Under the pieces are notes generated by a model. It saw only the letters and a program-made list of their open reading frames with translations, did not search any database and was not told the origin of the DNA. This document shows, in pieces, positions 17,490 through 25,952 of a stretch of 64,000 nt of DNA (position 1 is its first letter; every line of letters starts with the position of its first letter). The position numbers were made by a program, and so were the translations under genes. The stretch comes from Phocaeicola plebeius DSM 17135. Lineage in GTDB: Bacteria; Bacteroidota; Bacteroidia; Bacteroidales; Bacteroidaceae. Location: positions 62,001 to 126,000 of the forward strand of contig NZ_DS990123.1 in NCBI RefSeq assembly GCF_000187895.1, given 5' to 3'.

Positions 17490-19271
17490 TTACCAGCCTG
17501 GATTATTTTCTGTTATTTCCTTATTTACAGACATTTCCTGATCTGGTATCGGGAAATAATTATAGGCTTCTGTCACGTTTTTGAAATAATTATGTACACT
17601 ATTAGTTTGTACCTGCTTCCATTCATCACCTGCAGAAAGAGCTACATCTACCATAGCATGCATATTAGTCACAAATTCTCCCCATCGTATCAAATCATAA
17701 CGACGTGTAAACTCAAAACACAATTCCATTGCACGTTCGTCTTTCACAGCCTGACGGAAACCAGCCTGATCCAGGCCACTCAAAGTAGAAATGCCAGCTC
17801 TCGAACGTACCTTATTAATACATGTATATGCTAATGTAGTAGGACCTCCATTCACTTCATTCTCAGCCTCGGCAATCATCAGCAATACATCCGAATAACG
17901 CAATATAGGGAAGTTGATGCAAGTATAGTTTTTATCTTTCTTGTCAGCTTCATATTCGCGACGGAACTTTGCACAAGCCCGACCTTTATCTTTTACTTCA
18001 CTAGGATTTTCAAAATCACCTACCTGATTATAGCTCTCTGCCGGTCCTGTATATTCACCGTATGAATAAGTATCCTCGCCCCAGTTATGGAATTCATCAA
18101 GGATTTTACGCATAGAACCTTTAACGAAATAGCGTCCGGTAACCGAAACCTTTGCCTTATTATCCTTTTCTACATACTTAAATGGAGCCAAATTCCAGTA
18201 GAAACGCTCATAATCACCATTAGCAGTGTACAGATCAAACAGTTTCGGAGTAGCAAATATAAACTGGTAGCAATAACCCGGGTCATTCTTTCCTACCACA
18301 TTACTATTATTTGACAAGTCCGGACCTTCCAATCCTACATTATTTCCCCAACGTCCAGCAGCCTTCACATCAGTCTGATTGCCACCAGCAAATTCTACTT
18401 CCCAAATACTCTCATACTTTCCAGTACTATTGTATCTGTCTGAACACAAATCAATGAATACATCCCAGTAATTATCAGCCAGATCATGTCCTTCGTTCAT
18501 CACTTTCTGAGCATATTCACTTGCCTTTGCAAAATATTCTGTCTCCTTTCCTGAAGGCTGAGTCTTCATTCTATGATATTCTCCTGCACGGAACATGTAT
18601 ACTCTTGCCAAGATTCCCCAGGCTGCAGAACGAGAAATTCGTCCAGGCTTATATCCCAATTCACTGGCATGTAACAAGCCTCCTTTTTCTTCATCGGCCG
18701 CTTCAGACATTTCGGTTACAATAAAATCATAAATTTTCTCTCTGTCAGTACGCGGAAGACTCAGATTATCTACGGTATTGGTCGATTCAGTCTTGAACGG
18801 CACATCACCCCAGTTTTGTACCAATGTGAAATAGTAAAAAGCACGTAAAAAGCGAGCTTCTGCTATATACTGAGCTTTCTGTTCATCAGAAATATCATTT
18901 ACGCGATCAATGTTCTCCAGGAACATATTGGCACGATTAATACCAGAATACAATGTATACCACATACCAGTAACGGCAGGGTCACTTGATACTGTATTGG
19001 CACAGATAAGTCCTTTATCAGCCGGCTGACGAGTACTTGTTCCGCCATAATGCTGCAAGTCGTCACCACCAGCAAGATACATAAAATTCTCTCCATAGAA
19101 AGTAGATTGTCCCAAAATGGCATATACACCTGTCAGGAATGACTCTGCTTCCGTGGCATTGTTAAAATATTTCTCCGGAGAAAGCTTATAAGGCTCCTTG
19201 TCCAGGAAGTTACAAGAGGAAACCAATCCTCCAAACAAGAAAGCACATAAAGCGTATTTTATTATTTTCAT
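17490..19271 (-). CDS. SusD/RagB family outer-membrane lipoprotein (PUL 1)
   Basis: A 593-residue lipoprotein (MKIIKYALCAFLFGGLVSSC) with the SusD opening NFLDKEPYKLSPEKYFNNATEAESFLTGVY and conserved stretches ARFLRAFYYFTLVQNWGDVPF, SAAWGILARVYMFRAG and, near the end, LRYSDVLLMIAEAENEVNGGPT. SusD caps the SusC channel, opens like a lid and hands over oligosaccharides. The ATG at 19271 is preferred over an upstream GTG at 19280. It follows SusC by 30 bases, the standard pair order. Confidence 0.96.
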   Translation of the reverse strand: MKIIKYALCAFLFGGLVSSCNFLDKEPYKLSPEKYFNNATEAESFLTGVYAILGQSTFYGENFMYLAGGDDLQHYGGTSTRQPADKGLICANTVSSDPAVTGMWYTLYSGINRANMFLENIDRVNDISDEQKAQYIAEARFLRAFYYFTLVQNWGDVPFKTESTNTVDNLSLPRTDREKIYDFIVTEMSEAADEEKGGLLHASELGYKPGRISRSAAWGILARVYMFRAGEYHRMKTQPSGKETEYFAKASEYAQKVMNEGHDLADNYWDVFIDLCSDRYNSTGKYESIWEVEFAGGNQTDVKAAGRWGNNVGLEGPDLSNNSNVVGKNDPGYCYQFIFATPKLFDLYTANGDYERFYWNLAPFKYVEKDNKAKVSVTGRYFVKGSMRKILDEFHNWGEDTYSYGEYTGPAESYNQVGDFENPSEVKDKGRACAKFRREYEADKKDKNYTCINFPILRYSDVLLMIAEAENEVNGGPTTLAYTCINKVRSRAGISTLSGLDQAGFRQAVKDERAMELCFEFTRRYDLIRWGEFVTNMHAMVDVALSAGDEWKQVQTNSVHNYFKNVTEAYNYFPIPDQEMSVNKEITENNPGW

Positions 19272-19301
19272 ATATTTCACGATTTATAATTCAACCCTTT
19301 A

Positions 19302-22300
19302 TTAAAATCCCAAATTAACACCAAAACTCAAAGTGAATGCTCTCGGATAAGAAGAGAAGTCAAGACCAGGAGTCAAGGCACTGTTACGAATAGAAACCTC
19401 TGGGTCATAACCCGAATAACTTGTCCATGTCCACAGGTTCTGAGCTGCCAGATATACTCTTGCATTACTCAATTTAGCTTTTGCAATCAGAGTTTTCGGG
19501 AATGTGTAACCCAACGTAACGGTCTTCAAACGCAAATAAGAGCCATCTTCTATAATACGTGAAGATATCACATTATTTGATGCAGATTTAGTTGCTGCAG
19601 GAATATCGCTATCTGGATTATCCGGTGTCCAACGGTTTGCATAAGAAGCAAACTGGTTCAAATCCTTCTTACCACCTGCATTTTCAAAGAACAAGCGGTT
19701 TGCATTCATAATATCATTTCCGTATGACCACTGGAAGAAGATACTCAGGTCAAATCCTTTATAAGCAAAGCTATTAGTAAAGCCACCAGTATGGATTGGC
19801 AAACCACGACCTATAATCGTACGGTCATTGGAATCAATAACTCCATCTCCATTTATATCCTTATATTTAGGCATACCCGGCTGTGTATTTGCTTCTGAAC
19901 TGAAATACGGTACATTATCTTTCAAAGTATAGCTATTTCCAGACTTAATAAAGTCATCGTACTTATAAGTACCTTCATAAAGATAACCATACATCATACC
20001 CATCGGAAGTCCTACCTTAGCAATATAGCTCGGCTGAGAATTATAATTCTGGTCAAATTTGGCAGCAGTTGTCAATGACAGCTGATTTTCAGCCAGTTCA
20101 AGTACCTCATTCTTATTGAATGCAATATTAAAGTCACTAGTCCAAGTAAAATCTTTTGTCTTGATGTTTACTGTACTTAAGCTCAATTCCAAACCATCGT
20201 TACGAACCTTACCTATATTCTTCGTAGCACTATAATATCCAGAAACAAGAGGTAAAGAAGCTTCCAAAAGCAAATCACGCGTAGTTTTACGATATACATC
20301 AGCTGTGAAATTCAACCGTTCATCAAAGAAACTCAAATCCAAACCTACGTTCCATTGCTCAGTAGTTTCCCATTTCAAATCTTCATTTGGAAGAGAAACG
20401 GGCACCATACCTACACTACTCATGTCATTATCAAAAGGATAAACACCGCTCGGTATACTACCATTAGAGATATAATCTCCTTGTTTCTCCTTCAGCATCT
20501 GCAACAAAGCATAATAATCATACTCTCCAATACGGTTATTACCCGTCAATCCCCAGCTTACACGCAGCTTACCTGCTCCAACAACTTTCTTAATTGGAGC
20601 CATAAACTCTTCTTCCATAAAGTTCCAAGCTAAAGATCCTGAGGGGAAATAGCCATAACGATGTTTTTTGCTAAACTTGGATGAGCCATCGGCACGGAAT
20701 GAAGCGGTTGCATAATATTTTGATTTATAATTATAATTCAAACGTGCCAAGTAAGACATCATTGCCCAAGAACTCTTCAAAGAAGATGAAGAAGACAAAG
20801 TTCCATCTGCCATTCCAGCCATTCCCAGTGATTCATTAGGGATATGAGTAGACTTCAGTGAATAATATTCATAATCTGAATTCTGGAATGTAATACCAAT
20901 CAAAGAGTTAAAGAAATGTTTCTTCTTAATGTTTGTTTGATATGTCAACGTATTTTCATTCAACCATGTCAAACGTTCATTACGAATAATCTGCGCATTC
21001 ACTTTATCGGTAGAAGTCGGACCACCGTAACGTGTATTGGAGTTGTTGAACTGGTCGTTTTTACGTGCATCGTAAGTATAACCTCCCGAAACCTTCAATT
21101 TCAATCCTTTAATAAATTCATAAGAAACGTATCCGTTCATCTGAAGATTATTAATATAGTACTTGCGATATTCCTCTTTTAAAGAACGGATAGGATTGAA
21201 ACGGTAGTCATTACTGCTATCAATAGCCTCATCCATCACGTCATTCAGCAATGACTCCATAGACTTGTTCGGATAAGTAACAGGACGATATCCCCATACA
21301 CTATAGAACAGGTTATTCATACCACTATAAGAAGTTTCTGATGGAGTGCTACCAGTCTGTATGCTACGAGAATAGTTTGTAGTCAGACTAATATCCAATT
21401 TATCTCTTTTCACAACCGTATTTGCACGCGCCTGAAAACGTTCATAACCTGAATTCAGCAAAATACCATCTTGATTATAATAAGATACAGATGCATTGTA
21501 ACGAACACCTTCTGTACCTCCCGTAATTCTTATATTATGATTATGCTGCAAAGCTGTACGCAAAATTTCATCTTGCCAGTCATATTGGAAAATATCACGA
21601 TAATCTTCCAGAGTCCATTGTTTTCCTTGATATTCCATAAGGTATCCACCTGTCGAATTTGCAATGGATGCAGGATATGTTTCTGCCTGTAATTTTACAA
21701 ATTCGTATGCATCCATCATCGGAATGGTACGAGTCACATGCTGCATGGTTACACTTCCATCATATGTAATTTGTGCCTTACCTACCTTACCTTTTTTAGT
21801 CGTAATAATAACTACACCATTTGCACCACGAGCACCATAAATAGCCGTAGCCGAAGCATCCTTCAAAATATCCAATGATTCAATATCAGAAGGGTTGATA
21901 GTACTTGCAATGGCAGCATCTTCCACCGGGAAACCATCAATTACATAAAGTGGAGAGTTATCCTGTGTCAATGAGTTATTACCACGAATTACAATATTCA
22001 TCGTTCCACCCGGAGTACCTTCTCCAGAAGACACATTTACACCCGCAATACGTCCCCCCAGTGTCTGGTCAAATGACCCTACTGGAGTATTTAACAATTC
22101 ATTCATATCCGCCTTGGCTACAGAACCAGTCAGGTCTTTTTTTCTCACTTCCTGGTAACCAACGACTACAACTTCATCCAATACCTTTGTATCTTCTTCC
22201 AATACAATAGACATTGGTTTAGAGGGATCCACCTGGAGTTCTTTTGTGGCATAGCCAATAAAAGAAATCACAATAACGGATTTTTTGTCAGGTACTCCTA

Positions 22301-22505
22301 ACGAAAACTTACCATCAATATCGGTAATGGTTCCCTGAGTAGTACCTTTTACTTGAATACTGGCACCGATGACACTTTCTCCTGTCTTGTCAATCACAGT
22401 ACCCTTCACGAGCACCTGGGCCATAGCCACAGTCATAGAGAATAAGACGAACAGCATCATGCTCAATCCCCTTCTCCATAGAATAGTACGGAATTCAGTT
22501 TGCAT
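19302..22505 (-). CDS. SusC/RagA TonB-dependent receptor (PUL 1)
   Basis: A 1067-residue outer-membrane receptor. Signal peptide (to about residue 29, TVAMAQ), a carboxypeptidase-regulatory-like N-terminal domain (about 32-105: KGTVIDKTGESVIGASIQVK), TonB-box region VLDEVVVVGY (about 108-117), plug (GRIAGVNVSSGEGTPGG; GANGVVIITTKKG) and a 22-strand barrel ending in TLSFGVNLGF. It imports oligosaccharides using TonB energy. The first gene of the PUL 1 operon, it has a promoter at 22548-22555 and a repeated element above it. No HTCS, ECF-sigma or other PUL regulator is encoded beside it within the window; an IS lies where one might be expected. Confidence 0.96.
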   Translation of the reverse strand: MQTEFRTILWRRGLSMMLFVLFSMTVAMAQVLVKGTVIDKTGESVIGASIQVKGTTQGTITDIDGKFSLGVPDKKSVIVISFIGYATKELQVDPSKPMSIVLEEDTKVLDEVVVVGYQEVRKKDLTGSVAKADMNELLNTPVGSFDQTLGGRIAGVNVSSGEGTPGGTMNIVIRGNNSLTQDNSPLYVIDGFPVEDAAIASTINPSDIESLDILKDASATAIYGARGANGVVIITTKKGKVGKAQITYDGSVTMQHVTRTIPMMDAYEFVKLQAETYPASIANSTGGYLMEYQGKQWTLEDYRDIFQYDWQDEILRTALQHNHNIRITGGTEGVRYNASVSYYNQDGILLNSGYERFQARANTVVKRDKLDISLTTNYSRSIQTGSTPSETSYSGMNNLFYSVWGYRPVTYPNKSMESLLNDVMDEAIDSSNDYRFNPIRSLKEEYRKYYINNLQMNGYVSYEFIKGLKLKVSGGYTYDARKNDQFNNSNTRYGGPTSTDKVNAQIIRNERLTWLNENTLTYQTNIKKKHFFNSLIGITFQNSDYEYYSLKSTHIPNESLGMAGMADGTLSSSSSLKSSWAMMSYLARLNYNYKSKYYATASFRADGSSKFSKKHRYGYFPSGSLAWNFMEEEFMAPIKKVVGAGKLRVSWGLTGNNRIGEYDYYALLQMLKEKQGDYISNGSIPSGVYPFDNDMSSVGMVPVSLPNEDLKWETTEQWNVGLDLSFFDERLNFTADVYRKTTRDLLLEASLPLVSGYYSATKNIGKVRNDGLELSLSTVNIKTKDFTWTSDFNIAFNKNEVLELAENQLSLTTAAKFDQNYNSQPSYIAKVGLPMGMMYGYLYEGTYKYDDFIKSGNSYTLKDNVPYFSSEANTQPGMPKYKDINGDGVIDSNDRTIIGRGLPIHTGGFTNSFAYKGFDLSIFFQWSYGNDIMNANRLFFENAGGKKDLNQFASYANRWTPDNPDSDIPAATKSASNNVISSRIIEDGSYLRLKTVTLGYTFPKTLIAKAKLSNARVYLAAQNLWTWTSYSGYDPEVSIRNSALTPGLDFSSYPRAFTLSFGVNLGF

Positions 22506-22547
22506 ACAATGAATTTAGATTAAATTTAGATTTTAAAGTTTTCGTGA

Positions 22548-22555
22548 CAAATGTA
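22548..22555 (-). promoter_or_regulatory. TAnnTTTG -7 element of PUL 1
   Basis: TACATTTG on the minus strand, 42 bases before the SusC ATG. The nearest TTTG lies 24 bases upstream, longer than the usual 19-21, as expected of an activator-dependent promoter. Confidence 0.55.
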
Positions 22556-22577
22556 CCGTTTTATTATAGAAAGAAGT

Positions 22578-22615
22578 GACAAAATAGTTCATTTAAGGGG
22601 ACAAAAATATTCATT
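22578..22615 (-). promoter_or_regulatory. two direct repeats upstream of the PUL 1 promoter, candidate activator site
   Basis: GACAAAA-N3-TTCATT occurs at 22578-22593 and again at 22600-22615 with exactly 22 bp between starts, two helical turns. They end 23-60 bases upstream of the -7 element, a position typical of binding by a PUL activator such as a hybrid two-component regulator. The repeats are seen directly; the regulator is inferred. Confidence 0.55.
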
Positions 22616-22744
22616 AGCTAAAAAAACAAAAAATTACAAACTTTATAAACACCTATTTATCAGATACATACGAAAACAAACATGATAAAGAACATCTATT
22701 TCACAAATAAAATTATACCTCCAAATGCTTTTACATCACCCTCA

Positions 22745-22760
22745 AAAACACAAGTACATT
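22745..22760 (+). repeat. palindromic 17-mer family, copy 1
   Basis: AAAACACAAGTACATT, immediately left of the IS. It matches the inverted copy 3 at 24298-24314 over 15 bases (AAACACAAGTACATT). Confidence 0.65.
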
Positions 22761-22799
22761 GTAGTGTACTAAATAAGTTGACACAATTTATTTAGTAAC

Positions 22800-23156
22800 A
22801 TGCGTAAAAATCGAAAGTTCTCAAAGGCAGAATGTCTGTCTTATCTGGAAGAATATATGTGTTCTTCTCAGAACCATAGTGAATTTGAACGAGAAAAAGG
22901 TCTGAAACGTACTACAATTAGCCGCTGGCTTCGTATCTTTGGGATTGAAGATAAACCAAGTCCCATTATGAGCAAGAAACTAAGTCAGACCGAGCAGGAG
23001 CTTCATGACCGTATTCATGAGCTCGAGCGGAAAATCAAGTCCCTGGAAGTAGAGTTGAAGCAGTCCAACATGGCCCGTGACGCCTACGACTGCATGATTG
23101 ACCTTGCGGAAAAGACCTATAACATTCCGGTAAGAAAAAACTCCGGTGCCAAGTAA
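22800..23156 (+). CDS. IS3-family transposase OrfA (HTH and leucine-zipper protein)
   Basis: A 118-residue protein with an N-terminal helix-turn-helix (FEREKGLKRTTISRWLRIFGI, about 38-58) for binding the IS ends, followed by a coiled coil (TEQELHDRIHELERKIKSLEVEL, about 67-91) for dimerisation. It ends shortly after an A_AAA_AAC heptamer at 23135-23141, read in frame as R-K-N, where a -1 shift would fuse it to OrfB. On its own OrfA usually acts as a regulator of transposition. Confidence 0.93.
   Translation: MRKNRKFSKAECLSYLEEYMCSSQNHSEFEREKGLKRTTISRWLRIFGIEDKPSPIMSKKLSQTEQELHDRIHELERKIKSLEVELKQSNMARDAYDCMIDLAEKTYNIPVRKNSGAK
23135..23141 (+). promoter_or_regulatory. programmed -1 frameshift heptamer A_AAA_AAC
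   Basis: In the orfA frame the bases read A|AAA|AAC, the most efficient type of bacterial -1 slippery site. The -1 frame is open from 23141 straight into orfB (no stop), giving an OrfAB fusion. A perfect 8-bp hairpin, GCGGACGC (23175-23182) with GCGTCCGC (23194-23201), stands 33 bases downstream, and a weaker 6-bp stem (23141-23146 with 23158-23163) starts at the heptamer itself. Confidence 0.85.
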
Positions 23157-23191
23157 TCCGGGGCCTGTCTCAAGGCGGACGCCGTTACCGC

Positions 23192-24061
23192 GTGCGTCCG
23201 CTTTGCAGATTGCTTGGCATATCAGCACAGGGATACTACAAGCATGACTATGCCTCAAACGAGGCTGACATACTCTCTGCCAGCATTGTATTGTACTGCC
23301 TGTACGTCCGCCAGAAGGAATGTCTTCCCAAGGCGGGCTGTCGGGAACTCTACACACTCTGCCGTGAATACTTCAGGGAAAAGTTCACCATAGGACGGGA
23401 CAGGTTTTACAATGTGCTCCGTTCCAACTCGCTCATGCTCAGGCGGACAAGGTACCGTCCTCGTACCACGGACTCCAGACACGGTTACCGTCTTTACAGG
23501 GATCTTGTAAACACTTCTCCCAAGTACACGCCTGTGGGCAATGGCCGGCTTGTGGTGGCGGACATCACCTATATCTATACCAGAGAAGGTTTTGCCTATC
23601 TTTCACTGGTGACTGACGCCTACAGCAGATACATAGTCGGATACTGCCTGAGCAGGAGTCTGGATGCGGAGGGACCGCTGAAAGCCATGTACATGGCTCT
23701 GGAGACCTACCGTGCCTACGGAATCAGTACGGAAGGCATGATACACCACTCTGACCGTGGCGTGCAGTATGCCTCGAAGCAGTACACGAACCTGCTGCTT
23801 TCACAAGGCATCAGAATCAGCATGACCCAGACGGGAGACCCGCTTCACAATGCCCTGGCCGAGAGGATGAACAACACCCTGAAGAACGGGTGGCTCTTCA
23901 ATGAAGGTGATATGGACTTCAGACAGGCAGAGGAAGCCGTAAGTAAATCCGTAGCGATGTACAACAATGCCAGACCACACAGGGCACTGGGTATGAAGAC
24001 CCCTATGGAAGTCTTTTCAGGCAGAGGAGGAAACCCTCTTATGGAATATCGGTATAACTGA
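23192..24061 (+). CDS. IS3-family transposase OrfB (DDE integrase domain)
   Basis: A 289-residue rve-type integrase core. The catalytic triad is visible: D in VVADITYIYT, D in HHSDRGVQYAS, and E in NALAERMNNTLK exactly 35 residues after the second D, the D(35)E rule of IS3 elements. It ends ARPHRALGMKTPMEVF, also typical. The weak GTG at 23192 is where an isolated OrfB might start; the active transposase is more likely the OrfAB fusion made by frameshifting at 23135-23141. Confidence 0.94.
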   Translation: MRPLCRLLGISAQGYYKHDYASNEADILSASIVLYCLYVRQKECLPKAGCRELYTLCREYFREKFTIGRDRFYNVLRSNSLMLRRTRYRPRTTDSRHGYRLYRDLVNTSPKYTPVGNGRLVVADITYIYTREGFAYLSLVTDAYSRYIVGYCLSRSLDAEGPLKAMYMALETYRAYGISTEGMIHHSDRGVQYASKQYTNLLLSQGIRISMTQTGDPLHNALAERMNNTLKNGWLFNEGDMDFRQAEEAVSKSVAMYNNARPHRALGMKTPMEVFSGRGGNPLMEYRYN

Positions 24062-24176
24062 AAGATGTGCTCGTCGGGACGGGTGCTCCCGCCCCTTGCC
24101 GCACGGCGCTCCCCGAGCGATGAGTTTTTAGAGAGAAAATATACGGATATTGAGTTTTTGTTGTAGTTTTGCAGAA

Positions 24177-24262
24177 CTGACAACCTTTTTAGGAATATAA
24201 TGTTTAACCTGTCAACTTAGTCAGGAATTAATCTTCAAACTGACAACTATTTTTAGTACACT
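24177..24262. repeat. three related end-like motifs in the right end of the IS
   Basis: CTGACAACCTTTTTAGG (24177-24193), CCTGTCAACTTAGTCAGG (24208-24225) and CTGACAACTATTTTTAGT (24240-24257) share CTG-A/T-CAAC-n-TTAG. Only the last is the terminal repeat; the inner two may be extra transposase-binding sites. Confidence 0.55.
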
Positions 24263-24275
24263 TCACATTTCAACT

Positions 24276-24314
24276 AAAACGCAAGTACGTTTCCTTTAAA
24301 ATGTACTTGTGTTT
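24276..24314. repeat. palindromic 17-mer family, copies 2 and 3 (inverted pair)
   Basis: AAAACGCAAGTACGTTT (24276-24292) and, inverted, AAAATGTACTTGTGTTT (24298-24314). With flanking AACT/AGTT bases they make a 48-bp imperfect palindrome (24272-24319). Each unit is itself partly palindromic. Confidence 0.65.
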
Positions 24315-24342
24315 CAGTTAAAATGTCAAAGAGTTTAAAATC

Positions 24343-24359
24343 AAACGCCCTTGCGTTTT
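24343..24359 (-). repeat. palindromic 17-mer family, copy 4
   Basis: Read on the minus strand, AAAACGCAAGGGCGTTT, 15 of 17 bases like copy 2. AAACGC (24343-24348) pairs with GCGTTT (24353-24358) as a small hairpin. Confidence 0.55.
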
Positions 24360-24441
24360 CTCAGCAGATATCAAAATCATCTTTTTTCCTCTTTATTTAA
24401 AGAGGAAATATTCACCTTAGCTTGTTTTTCTGTTTCTATTA

Positions 24442-24473
24442 TTTGCAGAGTTCTCAAATTAGCCCTATCTTCG
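24442..24473 (+). promoter_or_regulatory. Bacteroides-type promoter of psd
   Basis: TTTG (24442-24445), 20 bases, then TATCTTCG (24466-24473), one base off the TAnnTTTG consensus. It ends 25 bases before the psd ATG. Confidence 0.7.
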
Positions 24474-24498
24474 CACGATAAAAACATTCAACTTTGTT

Positions 24499-25194
24499 AT
24501 GACCCGAATGAACAAAATAAAGAAACTAAAAAAAATCCGCCTCCACCATGAAGGAACTCACATTCTGATTACCAGCGCAATATTATTGCTTCTTGTAAAC
24601 TCCGCTTTATATTGGGGGATAGAATGTCGGATACCATTTTATATTGTAGCGCCCATTAGTATCATTCTGTATCTACTGATGGTCAATTTTTTCCGCTGCC
24701 CGATTCGATTGTTCAAAGGAGATACGGAAAAAACCGTAGTAGCTCCTGCCGACGGACGTATCGTGGTAATTGAGGAGGTGGATGAACACGAATATTTCCA
24801 TGACCGCCGACTGATGATTTCCATTTTCATGGACATCACCAATGTACATGCCAACTGGTATCCTGTAGACGGAGTGGTAAAGCATGTAGACCATCATAAC
24901 GGACGTTTTATGAAAGCATGGCTTCCCAAAGCCAGTACGGAAAACGAACGCTCCATGGTGGTAATTGAAACTCCTGAGGGTCATACAGTAATGGCACGCC
25001 AGATTGCAGGTGCAGTAGCAAGACGCATCGTTACCTATGCAGTACCGGGGGAAGATTGTTATATTGACGAACACATGGGATTTATCAAATTCGGCTCACG
25101 GGTAGATGTATATCTGCCACTGGGCACAGAAGTCTGCGTCAGCATGGGACAAAAAACCACCGGTAATGAAACGGTAATTGCCCGTCTGCCTTAA
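24499..25194 (+). CDS. psd: phosphatidylserine decarboxylase, small (PsdC-like) form
   Basis: A 231-residue enzyme making phosphatidylethanolamine from phosphatidylserine at the inner membrane. Two hydrophobic segments near the N-terminus (about 20-58) anchor it. Typical segments are [15 protein letters not shown] and [18 protein letters not shown]. The self-cleavage site is G199-S200 in [13 protein letters not shown]; Ser200 becomes the pyruvoyl group of the alpha chain. The compact size matches the short Psd form of Bacteroidetes. pssA follows 40 bases on, so the two steps of the pathway are together. An ATG four codons in (Met4) is an alternative start. Confidence 0.95.
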   Translation: MTRMNKIKKLKKIRLHHEGTHILITSAILLLLVNSALYWGIECRIPFYIVAPISIILYLLMVNFFRCPIRLFKGDTEKTVVAPADGRIVVIEEVDEHEYFHDRRLMISIFMDITNVHANWYPVDGVVKHVDHHNGRFMKAWLPKASTENERSMVVIETPEGHTVMARQIAGAVARRIVTYAVPGEDCYIDEHMGFIKFGSRVDVYLPLGTEVCVSMGQKTTGNETVIARLP

Positions 25195-25234
25195 ACCTGA
25201 AATACAATATTTACACCTTATTATATAATAAGAT

Positions 25235-25939
25235 ATGGCAAATGTGATAACCCGGAACATTCCCAATACCATTACAAGTTGCAACTTGTTTTGTGGATGC
25301 ATAGCCAGCTATATGGCTTTTCATTGTAAATATGAACTGGCTCTGCTTTTTATTGTATTAGGAGCCACATTCGACTTTTTTGATGGAATGACCGCCCGTC
25401 TGCTACATGTATCTTCTCCCATAGGAAAAGAACTTGATTCACTGGCAGATGACATCACTTTTGGACTTGCACCGGCTGCCATCGCATTTTCTTTGTTTAA
25501 AGAAGTACATTATCCGGATTTTCTTCTGCCATTGTCAGGAATCATGCCCTATACAGCTTTCCTGATAGCTGTTTTCTCTGCCTTACGATTAGCCAAGTTT
25601 AATTTGGATGAACGACAGACTTCCTCCTTTATCGGGATGCCTACTCCAGCCAATGCGTTATTCTGGGGCTCACTGACCGTAGGTGCACACAGTTTTTTAG
25701 TATCCGACCATTTCAACGCTTTATACCTGTTCATCTTAGTAGTAATCATGTCACTGCTGCTGGTGGCAGAACTCCCGATGTTCTCACTGAAGTTTAAAGA
25801 CCTGTCATGGGGACATAACAAGATAAGCTATATTTTTCTGATTGTCAGTATCCCTCTGCTAATTATTTTCCAACTGAGCGGATTTGCGGCTGTCATCGTC
25901 TGGTATATCATTCTGTCATTACTGACATATAAGAAATAG
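25235..25939 (+). CDS. pssA: CDP-diacylglycerol-serine O-phosphatidyltransferase
   Basis: A 234-residue membrane enzyme with about seven membrane segments. The CDP-alcohol phosphotransferase signature is complete: D47-x2-D50-G51-x2-A54-R55-x8-G64-x3-D68-x3-D72. It makes phosphatidylserine from CDP-diacylglycerol and serine, the substrate of the Psd encoded just upstream. In Bacteroides this route feeds phosphatidylethanolamine and other serine-derived lipids. Confidence 0.96.
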   Translation: MANVITRNIPNTITSCNLFCGCIASYMAFHCKYELALLFIVLGATFDFFDGMTARLLHVSSPIGKELDSLADDITFGLAPAAIAFSLFKEVHYPDFLLPLSGIMPYTAFLIAVFSALRLAKFNLDERQTSSFIGMPTPANALFWGSLTVGAHSFLVSDHFNALYLFILVVIMSLLLVAELPMFSLKFKDLSWGHNKISYIFLIVSIPLLIIFQLSGFAAVIVWYIILSLLTYKK

Positions 25940-25952
25940 CTTAGAAATCGTA

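Larger units (their letters stand above)
22506..22762. other. AT-rich intergenic region between PUL 1 and the insertion sequence
   Basis: Holds the PUL 1 promoter, the paired direct repeats and, at its far end (22745-22760), one copy of a palindromic 16-17-mer repeated on the other side of the insertion sequence. No gene was seen. Confidence 0.6.
22763..24262 (+). mobile_element. IS3-family insertion sequence, about 1.5 kb
   Basis: Two overlapping-type frames (orfA, orfB) lie between imperfect terminal inverted repeats. The left end is AGTGTACTAAATAAGTTGACA (from 22763); the right end, read inward, is AGTGTACTAAAAATAGTTGTCAG (24262 back to 24240). Ends of TG...CA form would be 22765-24260. 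No clear target-site duplication is seen next to either choice. The element carries a DDE transposase with a D(35)E spacing, a frameshift heptamer, and a GC-rich stretch after orfB, all unlike the AT-rich flanks. It appears complete and intact. Confidence 0.9.
24263..24498. other. intergenic region between the IS and psd
   Basis: Holds copies 2-4 of the 17-mer family and the psd promoter. Another AT-rich hairpin, TTTCCTCTTTATTTAAAGAGGAAA, lies around 24384-24407. No coding sequence was seen. Confidence 0.55.

Noticed and set aside
22755..24270. Target-site duplication of the IS
   Set aside because: Flanks (ATTGT on the left, TCACA on the right) do not match at either possible boundary.
24272..24359. 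CRISPR-like repeats next to the IS
   Set aside because: The units are short, inverted and irregularly spaced, with no regular spacers and no cas genes; they are palindromic repeats.
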